Shown here: piece by piece, positions 27,106 through 37,776 of the stretch
How the letters are laid out: each line of letters opens with the position of its first letter
How positions within the stretch are numbered: position 1 is the stretch's first letter
Assembly: GCF_024380015.1 (NCBI RefSeq)
Contig: NZ_CP101508.1
Span: 2,046,902-2,110,901, forward strand
DNA length: 64,000 nucleotides
Source of the DNA: Photobacterium atrarenae
GTDB taxonomy: Bacteria; Pseudomonadota; Gammaproteobacteria; Enterobacterales; Vibrionaceae
Direction of reading: 5' to 3'
The notes under the pieces: model-generated
What the model was told of the DNA's origin: nothing
Databases searched by the model: none
The model's input: only the letters and a program-made list of their open reading frames with translations
Translations under genes and position numbers: made by a program

Positions 27106-29415
27106 TTAACTGACTTTCGCCTGCCACTGCTCACGCAGTGTTTTGGCCGCTGCGACCATGTTGTGCAGGGCAGCTTCCGTTTCTTCCCAGTTCCGGGTTT
27201 TCAGACCACAGTCCGGGTTAATCCACAACCGTTCTGCCGGGATCAGCGCTTCGGCTTTCTCCACCAGCTGGGTGATTTGAGCTACTTCCGGAATATTCGG
27301 CGAATGGATATCATACACACCCGGACCAATTTCATTCGGATAGTCAAAGGCTTCAAATGCTTTGAGCAGTTCCATATCTGAACGCGAGGTCTCGATGGTG
27401 ATCACATCGGCATCCAGTGCCGCAACCGACTTGATGATATCGTTGAACTCGCTGTAACACATGTGGGTATGGATCTGGGTTTCCGGTTCCGCACTGGCAG
27501 CAGAGATCTTAAACGCATTCACCGCCCAGTCCAGATAGGCTTGCCATTGCGAGGCTTTCAATGGCAGCCCTTCACGGATCGCCGGCTCATCAATCTGAAT
27601 CACTTGAATGCCTGCGGCCTGAAGATCGGCCACCTCGTCACGTAACGCCAGCGCAATCTGGTTTGCAATCGCTTCACGACTCAAATCTTCACGCGGGAAG
27701 GTCCAGCCAAGAATTGTCACCGGCCCGGTCAGCATGCCTTTAACCAGTTTATCAGTCAGCGACTGCGCATATGTGATCCACTCAACCGTCATCGGCTTGG
27801 CACGATAGATGTCCGAGACAATCACCGCAGGTTTCACGCAGCGTGAACCGTAGCTCTGAACCCAACCAAAGCGAGTTACCGCAAAGCCTTCCAGCAACTC
27901 GGCAAAGTATTCAACCATGTCGTTCCGCTCGGCTTCACCATGCACCAGCACGTCAAGATCCAGCTTCTGCTGCCGCTCGATGGCATCGGCGATATGTCCT
28001 TTCAGCGCCGTGTTGTACTCCGCTTCAGACAAGCGACCCGCTTTGAAGTCACGGCGCTGCAGCCGGATCTCGTCCGTCTGCGGAAAAGAGCCAATCGTGG
28101 TTGTCGGCAGCAGCGGCAAGTTCAGGGCCGCACGCTGTTGGCGGGCGCGCTCCGCATACGGTGCCTTGCGCTCCGCCAGGGCCGGGGTGATCGCCTGGGT
28201 ACGCTGACGGACTTCCGGATTGTTCACCAGCGCGCTGGTCGCACGCGCCTGGATCGGCGCGCTGTAGTGCTGACATTCCTGCACTGCGACGCCGCTACCG
28301 TCAAGCGCTTGGGCCAGCAGGGAAACTTCACGACATTTTTGCTTGGCAAAGGCCAGCCACTGACGCACTTCTGCCGTCAGTTCAGTTTCCAGGTCGAGAT
28401 CAATCGGGCTGTGTAGCAGGGAGCAGGAGCTCGCCAGCCACAAGCGCTCACCCAGTTGGGCTTTAACCGGAATCAGGGTTTCCAGCAGCTGTGCCAGATC
28501 TGCGCGCCAGACATTCCGGCCATTGATGACACCGGCAGACAGCACCCAGTGCTCCGGCAGCGCAGCAACCACGCCGTTGAGCTGTTCAGGCGAGGCCGAC
28601 AGGTCGATGTGCAGGCCGTCTACTTTCAGTTCCACAATCTTATCGAGGTGATGAGTGATATTGTCAAAATAAGTGGTCAGCAACAGCTTGGTACTGCCAC
28701 TCAGCACCTGGTAAGCCAGCTTGAATGAGTCCGCCCAGGCGTGCGGCAGTTCCAGCGCCAGCACCGGCTCATCAATCTGAACCCACTCAACCCCAAGGGC
28801 CGCCAGCTTATTCAGGATTTGCTGGTAAGCCGTCAACAAACGCGGCAGCAGCGTCAGGCGATCAAAATCCGCTTCTTTCTCTTTCCCCAGCCACAGGTAG
28901 GACACCGGACCCAGCAGCACAGGTTTCACGTCATGGCCAGCTTTCTGCGCTTCGGCCACTTCTTCAAACAACTGGGTCCAGCTGACGGTGAATGTGTCAT
29001 CTTTAGTGAATTCAGGAACGATGTAGTGGTAGTTGGTGTTGAACCATTTGGTCATGTCTGACGCCGCGCAAGCACAGCCGGTCGGTGCTTTCCCGCGTGC
29101 AACACGGAACAGGGTATCCAGATCCGGGAAACCATGGTTATGGCGCTGCGGAATGTGCCCCAGCAACATGCTGGTTCCCAGCACATGGTCATACCAGGCG
29201 AAATCACCGACTGAGACATAGTCGAGACCGGCACCGACTTGATCCCCCCAATGGCGGTGGCGCAGCAGGCTGCCGACTTCTTTCAGTGCCTGCTGGGTGA
29301 TTTCTCCGCGCCAGTATTTTTCCTGGGCAAATTTCAGTTCACGCTGGCTCCCCACGCGTGGGTAACCAAGAATATGGGTGGTAGTTTTCGGTGTTGTGGT
29401 TTGTTTTGTCATCAT
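27106..29415 (-). CDS. metE: Cobalamin-independent methionine synthase MetE
   Basis: A 769-aa enzyme that transfers the methyl group of 5-methyltetrahydropteroyl-triglutamate to homocysteine, the last step of methionine synthesis. The N-terminal half begins [16 protein letters not shown]. The catalytic half has [30 protein letters not shown], and the zinc ligands in [11 protein letters not shown] and NPDCGLKTR. Three ATGs in a row (29418, 29415, 29412) follow AAGGCA; the middle one gives good spacing. The frame extending to 29505 is not family-like. It is divergent from metR, with a MetJ operator between them. Confidence 0.95.
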   Translation of the reverse strand: MMTKQTTTPKTTTHILGYPRVGSQRELKFAQEKYWRGEITQQALKEVGSLLRHRHWGDQVGAGLDYVSVGDFAWYDHVLGTSMLLGHIPQRHNHGFPDLDTLFRVARGKAPTGCACAASDMTKWFNTNYHYIVPEFTKDDTFTVSWTQLFEEVAEAQKAGHDVKPVLLGPVSYLWLGKEKEADFDRLTLLPRLLTAYQQILNKLAALGVEWVQIDEPVLALELPHAWADSFKLAYQVLSGSTKLLLTTYFDNITHHLDKIVELKVDGLHIDLSASPEQLNGVVAALPEHWVLSAGVINGRNVWRADLAQLLETLIPVKAQLGERLWLASSCSLLHSPIDLDLETELTAEVRQWLAFAKQKCREVSLLAQALDGSGVAVQECQHYSAPIQARATSALVNNPEVRQRTQAITPALAERKAPYAERARQQRAALNLPLLPTTTIGSFPQTDEIRLQRRDFKAGRLSEAEYNTALKGHIADAIERQQKLDLDVLVHGEAERNDMVEYFAELLEGFAVTRFGWVQSYGSRCVKPAVIVSDIYRAKPMTVEWITYAQSLTDKLVKGMLTGPVTILGWTFPREDLSREAIANQIALALRDEVADLQAAGIQVIQIDEPAIREGLPLKASQWQAYLDWAVNAFKISAASAEPETQIHTHMCYSEFNDIIKSVAALDADVITIETSRSDMELLKAFEAFDYPNEIGPGVYDIHSPNIPEVAQITQLVEKAEALIPAERLWINPDCGLKTRNWEETEAALHNMVAAAKTLREQWQAKVS

Positions 29416-29540
29416 CATTGCCTTATGAATGCGGTTCCATGTCGATGACTTCACAATGGCGGAACACCGTTTGATGAACAATGTCTTAAAATTCAACCTG
29501 AACATGAAGAAACTTAATAATAAACTCTCATATTAAATTT

Positions 29541-29572
29541 ACCAGTTTGGACGTCCAGATGTTTACACATCC
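29541..29572. promoter_or_regulatory. MetJ operator (tandem met boxes) between metE and metR
   Basis: Consecutive 8-mers ACCAGTTT, GGACGTCC, AGATGTTT, ACACATCC match the met box AGACGTCT at about 4, 6, 6 and 4 of 8 positions. Tandem 8-bp boxes are how MetJ binds with S-adenosylmethionine. The site sits in the divergent promoter region, where it could repress both genes. Confidence 0.65.
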
Positions 29573-29678
29573 ATATTTTGACGGTACATTGACTTTATCT
29601 CTTTATCCGGAGCATCGATCTCTTTGTCGGGAATAGGCGACGGATCAAGTACTTGCACAGGGACGGTAGGCAAACCCC

Positions 29679-30590
29679 ATGATCGAAATTAAACATCTCA
29701 GAACACTCTCGGTACTGCGTGACACCGGCTCTCTGACGGCAACCGCCACCACACTGTGCCTGACACAATCGGCATTGTCGCATCAGCTTAAAGATCTGGA
29801 ACAGCGGTTAGGCGGGCAACTCTTCTTGCGTAAAACCCGGCCGGTAAAATTTACTGCCGAAGGCGAAATTCTGCTGCGCCTGGCAGATGAACTGATCCCG
29901 CGCATCGCCAAGGCCGAGCATGAGCTGTCCAGCCTGAAAGAAGACAGTCACGGGCGACTGCACATGGCGATTGAATGCCATTCCTGCTTTCAATGGCTGA
30001 TGCCAGCACTGAAGGAATATCAGATCCACTGGCCCAGCGTGACCCTGGACTTCTCATCCGGCTTTGGTTTCGAGCCCCTGCCCGCTTTAAGTGCCGGTGA
30101 ACTGGATCTGGTGATCACATCCGATATCCAGCCGCGTAGCGAAATCCATTTCGAGCCTTTGTTTGACTTCGAGATGCGGCTGGTCGTCTCTCCTCAGTCA
30201 CCGCTGGCAGACAAACCGTTTATTTCGCCACAGGATCTGGCTGATCAAACCATGCTAAGTTACCCGGTTCAGAAAGGACGGCTGGATGTGGTCAAACACT
30301 TTCTCCAGCCCGCCGACATTGAGCCGAACCACTGGAAACAGGCAGACAATACTTTAATGCTGGTGCAGATGGTCTCTGCCGGGCTGGGTGTGGCCGCGCT
30401 ACCCAACTGGGCAATCTATGATTTTGCCCGCCAGGGACTGGTCGTCAGCAAGCCGCTTGGGGATGGCCTGTGGCGACGCTTATTCGCCGCGATCCGGGCC
30501 TCAGAGCGCGACCGGCACTATCTGCAGGCATTCTTTGCCACCGCAAAGCAGCAGTGCCAAACCCATTTGGAAGGTGTGAAAGCGGCTTAA
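29679..30590 (+). CDS. metR: LysR-family activator of methionine genes, MetR
   Basis: A 303-aa LysR-type regulator that matches MetR in detail: MIEIKHLRTLSVLRDTGSL at the N-terminus, TQSALSHQLKDLEQRLGGQL helix-turn-helix, and an effector domain with ECHSCFQWLMPAL, which binds homocysteine in the family. MetR activates metE and related genes when homocysteine accumulates. It is divergent from metE, 263 bp apart, the classic arrangement. Confidence 0.93.
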   Translation: MIEIKHLRTLSVLRDTGSLTATATTLCLTQSALSHQLKDLEQRLGGQLFLRKTRPVKFTAEGEILLRLADELIPRIAKAEHELSSLKEDSHGRLHMAIECHSCFQWLMPALKEYQIHWPSVTLDFSSGFGFEPLPALSAGELDLVITSDIQPRSEIHFEPLFDFEMRLVVSPQSPLADKPFISPQDLADQTMLSYPVQKGRLDVVKHFLQPADIEPNHWKQADNTLMLVQMVSAGLGVAALPNWAIYDFARQGLVVSKPLGDGLWRRLFAAIRASERDRHYLQAFFATAKQQCQTHLEGVKAA

Positions 30591-30640
30591 GGCTCGTGCT
30601 GCCTCAGCCGCTTTATGAAGGATGATTCAGTGGTGCTGAC

Positions 30641-30829
30641 TCACTTATATTGATTCGAGATGGGATCGTAGCGAAAGCCTAAAGATTCCATCTTGTCATT
30701 TAACTCATCGTAATCCAGCTCATAACGGCTGACCAAATCATCAATCGACGTGCATTCGAGCCGCAGCTTCTCATTGACGATCCCCAGCACAATATTGCCG
30801 TCCATCTTCAACAAGTTTGTAATTTCCAT
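30641..30829 (-). CDS. DUF4250 small protein
   Basis: A 62-aa protein with the DUF4250 pattern: MEITNLLKMDGNIVLGIVNE, an acidic middle and a C-terminus LGFRYDPISNQYK. The function is unknown. The ATG at 30829 follows AGGGGGA. It is convergent with metR (50 bp apart) and lies downstream of a membrane-protein gene on the same strand but beyond that gene's terminator. Confidence 0.8.
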   Translation of the reverse strand: MEITNLLKMDGNIVLGIVNEKLRLECTSIDDLVSRYELDYDELNDKMESLGFRYDPISNQYK

Positions 30830-30926
30830 ACATCCCCCTGACCGGAACAACCTTGGTAGCTATCAGTAAGCATAGTCATTGCTGCAAAGAGAGTCGCGAA
30901 AGAGTTTCAAAGGTTAAAGCCAAATT

Positions 30927-30953
30927 TAACAAAAGAGCGCCGATTCGGCGCTC
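30927..30953 (-). terminator. Rho-independent terminator of the 223-aa membrane protein gene
   Basis: On the minus strand, GAGCGCCG-AAT-CGGCGCTC is followed by TTTTGTT. It is 32 bp past the stop codon. Confidence 0.85.
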
Positions 30954-30984
30954 ATGTCATCATCGGTCAACTACCAATTGGCAA

Positions 30985-31656
30985 CTACAAAAACGCGAGC
31001 TGCATACTGCCGGAAGCAACCAGTAAGATGGAGGCTGCCAGCAACTGCCAGCGATTCACCGTTTTACCCAGGAGAATATGCCCGGCCCATACCAGCAGTG
31101 ACAGAACCAGCAGTAACAGCGCGCCGACGACATCGCTCACCAGCAGCTCAAGTTGCGCTTCATCCATTCCGGACAGCAACCAAAGGATCGCCAGGATACT
31201 CACCATCGCACTGACAAAACCGGTAAACGGCAGAATTCGGTGAAATGCCTGCAACCGGGTACGTGCCTGAGTCAAGAGCAGATGCGCCAGAGATGCGCCA
31301 AACAACGGAATGGCCATCAGGCTCAGCATCATTTCCGGCAATTGCATCGCCGGCAATAGCCCCAACCAACTCACGGTCGCAAAGACACCTGCGGCATAAA
31401 GCACCTTAAGCGGCCCCGCATCCCGTGTTTTGCCGGTTTTTACCTGAAACGTGAAATAACTTAAAGCCAGCAACGGCAACAGAGCAACCGGATGGCTCAC
31501 CACAACGAGCAACCAGCCTGCCAAAATAACAGGGAGCGTTTTATGCACCCGGCCACGCTGCCCCGGACAGATCTCGCCTTTGGTCAGCACCAGTGTCAGA
31601 ACACATTGAGCGCCAAGCAGCGCAGGTACAAGAAATGTTAAATAATCTGTGAACAT
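30985..31656 (-). CDS. Uncharacterised membrane protein, 223 aa
   Basis: An inner-membrane protein with about seven hydrophobic segments spread over its whole length and short basic loops (KTGKTRDAG, TQARTRLQ). No family signature was recognised. It starts at 31656 and is monocistronic, with its own terminator. The upstream 310 bp separate it from the diguanylate cyclase gene on the other strand. It could be a transporter-like or sensor-like protein; nothing in the sequence decides. Confidence 0.7.
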   Translation of the reverse strand: MFTDYLTFLVPALLGAQCVLTLVLTKGEICPGQRGRVHKTLPVILAGWLLVVVSHPVALLPLLALSYFTFQVKTGKTRDAGPLKVLYAAGVFATVSWLGLLPAMQLPEMMLSLMAIPLFGASLAHLLLTQARTRLQAFHRILPFTGFVSAMVSILAILWLLSGMDEAQLELLVSDVVGALLLLVLSLLVWAGHILLGKTVNRWQLLAASILLVASGSMQLAFL

Positions 31657-31966
31657 GAAGGAATCTGAACTATGAAAAACTGGCCGTCATCATAACAACT
31701 TCCCGCTATATTTGCACAATCCCAGCCCCAAACCTACCTCTTTCGGATGAGTAAATCCTCGAGCTGGAGCACAGAAAAACCGCCTTTAATCTGGATCAGT
31801 ATCACGGTTTAAAAACCCAAGCTGTAGAATAATTATCCAGATATACACAGACAAAATGTGTTGTTTTTCGAAAAAAAATCATCCATATAACCCAAATATT
31901 CAGTCATCGCGTGCAATCAACTGACTTCAGCAAGTCGGGACGACAGCCGCCAAGCCGGTCAAAGGA
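31657..31966. other. Divergent intergenic region, no gene seen
   Basis: About 310 AT-rich bases between the membrane protein gene and the diguanylate cyclase gene. It presumably contains both promoters. No operator or RNA gene could be supported. Confidence 0.5.
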
Positions 31967-33139
31967 ATGCAAGAAAATCAAGAACAACTGATCAAGACAC
32001 TGAAGCTTTATGTGCCGGATCTCTGGAGCGCCAAAGCCCATAGTGCCAGCTTCCAGCACACCCGCAGCGGCTACTTACGGAACCGTGTTTCGATGCTGTG
32101 TATCGTTTGGGGAGTATTGATTGTTCTCTGGGCGCCTTTCGATCTGATTTTTTTATCTGAGAACGATGGCGTGCCATTAGCGATTGCCCGTGTCACCCTC
32201 GGGCTATTCCTTTTTACCATAGCCAAAGTGAACAATCAGCAGACTTCGCTGCGAAAAGCACAATGGTGTATGGCATTGATGGTCCTTGGATTAAACCTGT
32301 TCTACCTCTATACCATGCAAGTGCTGGACTACCCCATGGTCTCCAGCGGATTTAAATATGGCTACACACTGCTGCCGATCCTTCACGTAGCGATCCTGAC
32401 TATTTTGCCTATCACGCTCAAAGAAAGCCTCGGCCTGCTGGCTATGACTGCCATCACCCAGATTTATGTCGGATTTCAAGCTGAACGCCTGTTTACACCG
32501 GAGAATATCGCTGATCTCTGGCTTCAGAATGTCCTGGCACTCATGGTGATCTGGTCCCAGCTGTCCAAGCTCTCCATGTTGATGCGACTCTATCGCCAGG
32601 CCACCCTGGATCCGCTGACCGGGATCTACAATCGCCGCATGCTGCTGCAACTGGCACAAAAGTCCCTGAAGTATTGCGAGGCGAAAGATGCCCCGTTCTC
32701 AGTTTTGCTGTTCGATATTGACCGCTTTAAGCGCATCAACGATACCTGGGGCCACAGCGCCGGAGATAAGGTTCTGCGCGGATTCGCCGATTTTATGCAG
32801 AGTAAAATGCGCAAAACTGATCTGTTTGGCCGCTATGGCGGTGAAGAATTTATTGTCTTTCTGCCGCGCTGTAACGGAAAGATGGCAGAACAAATTGCCG
32901 AACGCATGCTCACCTCAATTCGCCAACTGGAACTACCGCTGGGCTATGACGACACCACACTCAAAATCACCACCAGCATCGGGATTGCCACCAACTCCGG
33001 CAGCGACACTCTCTCCTCCCTGATTGAACGCGCCGACCGCGCCCTGTACGAATGCAAAGATTCGGGACGGGACTGTTGTCGGTTCCATCATATCGGGCAT
33101 CAATATCTCGGCAATGAGCGACGCCGCGCCCTGGCCTGA
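31967..33139 (+). CDS. Membrane-bound diguanylate cyclase (GGDEF)
   Basis: A 390-aa enzyme making c-di-GMP from two GTP. The N-terminal ~200 residues hold about six membrane segments with short loops, a MASE-like sensor of unknown ligand. The GGDEF domain starts near residue 215 (DPLTGIYNRR) and has the active-site GGEEF plus an RKTD inhibitory I-site five residues before it, so product inhibition is expected. The ATG at 31967 lies only a base or two after AAAGGA, closer than usual. It is monocistronic. It could feed the NfrB-like synthase or other c-di-GMP targets, which is inference. Confidence 0.9.
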   Translation: MQENQEQLIKTLKLYVPDLWSAKAHSASFQHTRSGYLRNRVSMLCIVWGVLIVLWAPFDLIFLSENDGVPLAIARVTLGLFLFTIAKVNNQQTSLRKAQWCMALMVLGLNLFYLYTMQVLDYPMVSSGFKYGYTLLPILHVAILTILPITLKESLGLLAMTAITQIYVGFQAERLFTPENIADLWLQNVLALMVIWSQLSKLSMLMRLYRQATLDPLTGIYNRRMLLQLAQKSLKYCEAKDAPFSVLLFDIDRFKRINDTWGHSAGDKVLRGFADFMQSKMRKTDLFGRYGGEEFIVFLPRCNGKMAEQIAERMLTSIRQLELPLGYDDTTLKITTSIGIATNSGSDTLSSLIERADRALYECKDSGRDCCRFHHIGHQYLGNERRRALA

Positions 33140-33183
33140 CATTACCGCTAGCCCGCAAGATCCTGATCTCACAACACCATCGC

Positions 33184-33201
33184 GCGCCCCGGCGCTTTTT
33201 T
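33184..33201 (+). terminator. Probable terminator of the diguanylate cyclase gene
   Basis: A short GC stem (GCGCC / GGCGC) is followed by six Ts, 44 bp after the stop codon. Confidence 0.6.
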
Positions 33202-33269
33202 ATTGTGCTGCGTCGCGCAATTGCGCCCTATAGAAAAATACGCGAAAACAACTTTCGTTCGCTCATTTA

Positions 33270-33283
33270 ATGGTTCAGATCAA
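33270..33283. promoter_or_regulatory. Possible FNR site upstream of glpA
   Basis: ATGGT-TCAG-ATCAA matches the FNR consensus TTGAT-N4-ATCAA at 8 of 10 positions. GlpABC is the anaerobic enzyme in E. coli and FNR-activated there. A GlpR-like half site (ACGAACAT) also overlaps the glpA start at 33372-33379. Confidence 0.35.
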
Positions 33284-33377
33284 TGAATCGCCTTACATTT
33301 AATGGCATGTTTGGGGCATATAAACAAGGAATCAAACTAATTCCTGAGTCATTGACAATAAATAAGCGAATACGAAC

Positions 33378-35072
33378 ATGACAAGTTGGTTTGAAACGGA
33401 AGTTGTAATTATCGGGGGCGGTGCCACTGGAACCGGGATCATGCGTGACTGTGCCCTGCGTGGGATCCACTGCATTTTAGTAGAGCGCGATGATCTGGCC
33501 TCAGGCACCACCGGGCGAAATCACGGCCTGCTACATTCAGGAGCACGGTATGCAGTTACCGATCAGGAATCAGCCCGCGAATGCATTCAGGAAAACAGGA
33601 TCCTGAAAAACATTGCTCGTCATTGTGTTGAAGACACTCAGGGGCTGTTCATCTCATTGCCGGAAGACGATCTGGATTTTCAGGCGCAATTCATCACGGC
33701 TTGCCAGCAAGCTGATATTGATGTCGAGCAGTTGGATCCGAAACAAGCCCTGGCGCTGGAGCCCAACTGTAATCCGGATCTGATTGGTGCCGTCAGAGTC
33801 CCGGATGGCACCCTGGACCCATTTCGCCTGGCGGCTGCCAATATGCTTGATGCCACCGAGCATGGGGCGCGGTTGATGAACCATACTCAGGTGACAAGCC
33901 TCATCCGCGACGGGGATACCGTCAAAGGGGTCAATTGCCTCAATCTGCGCACCGGCGAACATATCGCAATCTACGCCAAGCAAGTGATCAACGCCGCCGG
34001 GATCTGGGGACAGCAGATCTGCGAGTACGGCGATTTATCGCTCAAAATGTTCCCGGCCAAAGGCTCGCTGCTCATTCTTGATTACCGGATCAACAACCGG
34101 GTGATTAACCGCTGCCGGAAACCTTCGGATGCCGATATTCTGGTGCCGGGCGATACCATCTCGCTGATCGGCACCACGTCTGAGCGGATTGATTACGCCG
34201 ACATTGACAATCTCCGAGTGACCCCTGAAGAAATTGACATTTTGCTTGAGGAAGGCACCAAACTCGCACCGATCATGGCCAATGCGCGGGTCCTGCGCGC
34301 CTATGCCGGCGTTCGTCCATTGGTGGCGGTCGATGGTGACAGCAGCGGGCGCAATATCAGCCGAGGCATTGTGCTGCTTGATCACGCCGAGCGCGACGGC
34401 ATGAACGGCCTGATCACCATCACCGGCGGCAAGCTGATGACCTACCGGATGATGGCGGAATGGGCCACGGATATGGTGGCCAAAAAACTTGGTAACACCG
34501 AGCCTTGTACGACCCATCAGCAACCCTTGCCGGGTTCGGAACAGCCGGAAAGCAAGCCACAATCCACGGCCAGTCTGGCCAAGCCGGTCTATCAGTCGGC
34601 GATCTATCGCCACGGTGAACGGGCACAGCAATTTCTGAAAGCCGACAAGCAACGCCAAGCCGTGATCTGTGAGTGCGAAATGGTGACCTGCGGTGAAGTC
34701 GAGTACGCCATCAAGTCGCTGGATGTTCACAACCTGGTCGATTTGCGCCGACGAACCCGCGTCGGGATGGGTCCGTGCCAAGGCGAACTCTGCGCCTACC
34801 GGGCGGCCGGACTGTTTACCGAGTTCGGTTCCAACTCCGGAAATCAGGCCAGCCACCTGCTGCATGAGTTTCTGGAAGAACGCTGGAAAGGGATCAAACC
34901 TGTGTTCTGGGGCGATGCCCTGCGTGAAAGCGAATTTACCTACTGGATCTATGAAGGCCTGTTCGGTCTCAGTGACTTGCCCGAGCAATCACCGGTTGCC
35001 CATCCCCCCGGTGAATCCGGCCCTGGCAGCACGCATTCCCACCCGCAATCAACCGAGGAGGTCGAGTCATGA
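33378..35072 (+). CDS. glpA: Anaerobic glycerol-3-phosphate dehydrogenase, subunit A
   Basis: A 564-aa FAD enzyme oxidising glycerol-3-phosphate to dihydroxyacetone phosphate. The N-terminus carries the dinucleotide fold [20 protein letters not shown], followed by the GlpA/GlpD motif [15 protein letters not shown]. The C-terminal BFD-like domain has paired cysteines ([10 protein letters not shown] ... GPCQGELC) for a [2Fe-2S] centre, as in GlpA but not aerobic GlpD. The stop overlaps the glpB start (ATGA). The extra ~25-residue Pro/Ser/His-rich tail is a small oddity. Works with GlpB and the membrane anchor GlpC. Confidence 0.95.
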   Translation: MTSWFETEVVIIGGGATGTGIMRDCALRGIHCILVERDDLASGTTGRNHGLLHSGARYAVTDQESARECIQENRILKNIARHCVEDTQGLFISLPEDDLDFQAQFITACQQADIDVEQLDPKQALALEPNCNPDLIGAVRVPDGTLDPFRLAAANMLDATEHGARLMNHTQVTSLIRDGDTVKGVNCLNLRTGEHIAIYAKQVINAAGIWGQQICEYGDLSLKMFPAKGSLLILDYRINNRVINRCRKPSDADILVPGDTISLIGTTSERIDYADIDNLRVTPEEIDILLEEGTKLAPIMANARVLRAYAGVRPLVAVDGDSSGRNISRGIVLLDHAERDGMNGLITITGGKLMTYRMMAEWATDMVAKKLGNTEPCTTHQQPLPGSEQPESKPQSTASLAKPVYQSAIYRHGERAQQFLKADKQRQAVICECEMVTCGEVEYAIKSLDVHNLVDLRRRTRVGMGPCQGELCAYRAAGLFTEFGSNSGNQASHLLHEFLEERWKGIKPVFWGDALRESEFTYWIYEGLFGLSDLPEQSPVAHPPGESGPGSTHSHPQSTEEVES

Positions 35073-36412
35073 GATTTGACAGTATCATTATTGGCGGCGG
35101 TGTCGCCGGCCTCAGTTGCGCCATTCGCTGCGCCGAAGCGGGATTAAAAACCGCAGTGATTGCTGCCGGGCAAAGTGCACTGCACTTCTCATCCGGTTCA
35201 ATCGATGTGCTCAGCCAGTTACCAGACGGCACACGCGTGTCCCATCCGTTCACTGCCTTCGACGCCCTGTACCAACAAAACCCGAACCACCCCTACAGCC
35301 TGCTGGGCAAAGACACCGTCTGTGAAGCGGTCCAGTGGTATCAGGCCATGATGGCAACGTGTGGCGTACAGCTCCAGGCACAACCGGATCAGGCCAACCA
35401 CCTGCGGCTGACCCCGATGGGCACCTTCCGGTCGACCTGGCTATCGCAGCAAACGGTTCATCCGTTCCCACTGACCGAGCCGGCCTGGGGCCTGAGCCGG
35501 ATTGCATTGGTCACCCTCGAAGGATTTCGCGATTTTCAGCCGCAGCTGGCTACCGACAATCTGCGCCGCCTGTCCGCCTTTGATGCGGTTGATATCCATA
35601 CCACAGCCATCACCCTGCCGGGATTTGACACCATGTTGCGTAACCCGTGCGAGTTTCGCTCCATTGAAATCTCGCGGGTCCTGCGGGACACCGCGAAGCT
35701 GCATGAGTTTGCCAAGGCCCTGATCCAGCAAGTCGGCCAGGCCGATCTAGTCGTGCTACCAGCTATCTTCGGTAATGGCGACGGTGCCGCGACCATCAAG
35801 CTTCTGGAGGGGTTAACCGGCTATCGTATTTGCGAACTCCCGACCATGCCACCGTCACTGCTGGGGATCCGGCTGGAAGAAGCCATGAAGCTCCACTTCC
35901 AGGCGTTGGGCGGGTTACTGCTCAGAGGCGATGAAGTCACCGGGGGGACGTTTGAAAACGGCCGCTTGCAACGGATCTACACCAAACACCATCAGGATAT
36001 GCCTTTGGTTGCTCAACAGTTCCTGATCGCCAGCGGCAGCTTTTTCAGCCGGGGGCTCCATGCCGAACGCAATCAAATCAAAGAGCCTGTGTTCGGCCTG
36101 GATACAGCCAACATTCCGGATCGCAGCCATTGGTATCAGGGGGAATTCTTTGCCGCCAGCAGCCACCCATATCTGAACATGGGCGTGCAGTGCAACCGGC
36201 AATTACAACCAACCCTCAACAACCACACCATCGACAACCTGTATTGCGCCGGTGCCCTGCTGGCCCATTACGACCCGGTGAAAGAAGGATGCGGTAGCGG
36301 GGTTGCGATCAGCACCGGCTACTTCGCTGCCGAACAGATGATCGCCGCCATCCGTGCCGATCAGGACACCACCACCGAACCAAATGAACAATCAAAGAGG
36401 GTTTACCTATGA
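35069..36412 (+). CDS. glpB: Anaerobic glycerol-3-phosphate dehydrogenase, subunit B
   Basis: A 447-aa flavoprotein subunit. The N-terminal FMN/FAD fold reads [22 protein letters not shown]. The C-terminal region has [23 protein letters not shown], conserved in GlpB. It joins the GlpA catalytic dimer and passes electrons to GlpC. Start and stop overlap glpA and glpC by 4 bp each, giving tight translational coupling. Confidence 0.93.
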   Translation: MRFDSIIIGGGVAGLSCAIRCAEAGLKTAVIAAGQSALHFSSGSIDVLSQLPDGTRVSHPFTAFDALYQQNPNHPYSLLGKDTVCEAVQWYQAMMATCGVQLQAQPDQANHLRLTPMGTFRSTWLSQQTVHPFPLTEPAWGLSRIALVTLEGFRDFQPQLATDNLRRLSAFDAVDIHTTAITLPGFDTMLRNPCEFRSIEISRVLRDTAKLHEFAKALIQQVGQADLVVLPAIFGNGDGAATIKLLEGLTGYRICELPTMPPSLLGIRLEEAMKLHFQALGGLLLRGDEVTGGTFENGRLQRIYTKHHQDMPLVAQQFLIASGSFFSRGLHAERNQIKEPVFGLDTANIPDRSHWYQGEFFAASSHPYLNMGVQCNRQLQPTLNNHTIDNLYCAGALLAHYDPVKEGCGSGVAISTGYFAAEQMIAAIRADQDTTTEPNEQSKRVYL

Positions 36413-37623
36413 ACCTGCCGCGCAAAGACACCAGTTTTGATCAATGCATCAAATGCACCGTGTGTACCGTATACTGCCCGGTGGCCAAAGCCAATCCACA
36501 GTATCCGGGTCCGAAACAGTGCGGTCCGGATGGTGAACGGCTGCGGATCAAGAGCCCAGATTTCTATGACGAAGCCCTCAAGCTATGCACCAACTGCAAG
36601 CGATGCGAAACCGCCTGCCCATCCGGGGTGAAGATCGGCGATCTGATTGCCGTTGCCCGGGACGAGCACGCCAAAAAGCCACTCAGCATCAAAACCATCC
36701 GGGATTTCGTGCTGAGTCATACCGATCTGATGGGCTCTGCGGCAACACCGTTTGCCCCCATCATCAACACCATGACCGGGATGCAGCCGATGAAACAGGC
36801 GATGCACCACACCATTGGCGTTGATCACCGTAAAACCCTGCCGAAGTATGCCCATGGCACGTTCCGCCGCTGGTATAAACAAAACTGCACCAGCCAGGCG
36901 CTCAATCCCCGGCAGGTACACTACTTCCACGGCTGCTATGTCAATTATAACTATCCGCAACTGGGTAAAGATCTGGTGCGGGTGATGAACGCCATGAGTA
37001 TCGGCGTCCAGTTGCTCGATAAAGAAAAATGCTGTGGCGTTCCCCTGATTGCCAACGGCTTTTTCGACAAGGCCCGGAAGAACGCACGACTGAACGTCAA
37101 CAGCTTCAAAGCGGCCGTCGACAAGTATGATGCACCGATTATTTCAACGTCATCGACCTGTGCCCTGACATTGAAAGAGGAATATCCGCATGTCCTGAAA
37201 GTGGATAACAGTCAAGTTGTCGATAACATCGAATTTGTCACCCGCTTTTTACTCAAGGAGTGCATGAACGGCAACCTGCCGAAGCTCAAGCCCATTCATA
37301 AAAGAGTGGTTTACCACACCCCGTGCCATCTGGAGAAAAGCGGCGGCAGCCTCTACACCATTGAGTTGCTGAAACAGATTCCAGGGTTGGATCTGGTCGT
37401 GCTCGACAGCCAGTGCTGCGGGCTGGCCGGCACCTACGGCTATAAGGTCGAAAACTATGACACCTCCATGGCAATTGGCCACCCGCTGTTTAGCCAAATC
37501 AAACGTGAGCATGCCGACTTTGCCGTGACCGACTGCGAAACCTGCAAATGGCAAATTGAAGAGAACACCGGCTTAGAAGCGTTGCATCCGGTGTCTTTGC
37601 TGGCGATGGCCCTGGCCGACTAA
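36409..37623 (+). CDS. glpC: Anaerobic glycerol-3-phosphate dehydrogenase, subunit C
   Basis: A 404-aa iron-sulfur subunit. Two 4Fe-4S motifs are visible near the N-terminus ([15 protein letters not shown] and [14 protein letters not shown]), and two CCG-domain motifs follow (CCGVPLI near 210, CCGLAGTYG near 340). The family passes electrons from GlpAB to the menaquinone pool at the membrane. It is the third gene of the operon. Length is normal. Confidence 0.95.
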   Translation: MNLPRKDTSFDQCIKCTVCTVYCPVAKANPQYPGPKQCGPDGERLRIKSPDFYDEALKLCTNCKRCETACPSGVKIGDLIAVARDEHAKKPLSIKTIRDFVLSHTDLMGSAATPFAPIINTMTGMQPMKQAMHHTIGVDHRKTLPKYAHGTFRRWYKQNCTSQALNPRQVHYFHGCYVNYNYPQLGKDLVRVMNAMSIGVQLLDKEKCCGVPLIANGFFDKARKNARLNVNSFKAAVDKYDAPIISTSSTCALTLKEEYPHVLKVDNSQVVDNIEFVTRFLLKECMNGNLPKLKPIHKRVVYHTPCHLEKSGGSLYTIELLKQIPGLDLVVLDSQCCGLAGTYGYKVENYDTSMAIGHPLFSQIKREHADFAVTDCETCKWQIEENTGLEALHPVSLLAMALAD

Positions 37624-37665
37624 TCCGCGCCCACACCTCGCCTTCCGCACCTCACCTCCCACAAC

Positions 37666-37696
37666 AACGCCGCAGCACTGCTGCGGCGTTTGCTTT
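37666..37696 (+). terminator. Rho-independent terminator of glpABC
   Basis: A 10-bp perfect stem (AACGCCGCAG / CTGCGGCGTT, loop CACTG) is followed by TTGCTTT. It is 43 bp past glpC and could also act for the convergent MFS gene. Confidence 0.8.
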
Positions 37697-37776
37697 CCCC
37701 TCCCAAACACTGATCTCAGCGCTTAATCACCAGACTCTGGGAGTCAGACCTAGAACATCGTGCGATTTACTCCCGT

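Noticed and set aside
33366..33379. Full GlpR operator at the glpA start
   Set aside because: Only the right half (ACGAACAT) fits well; the left half is poor, so it was mentioned but not listed as a feature.
34035..34988. 317-codon minus-strand open frame opposite glpA
   Set aside because: Shadow of a well-recognised gene; composition is shadow-like.
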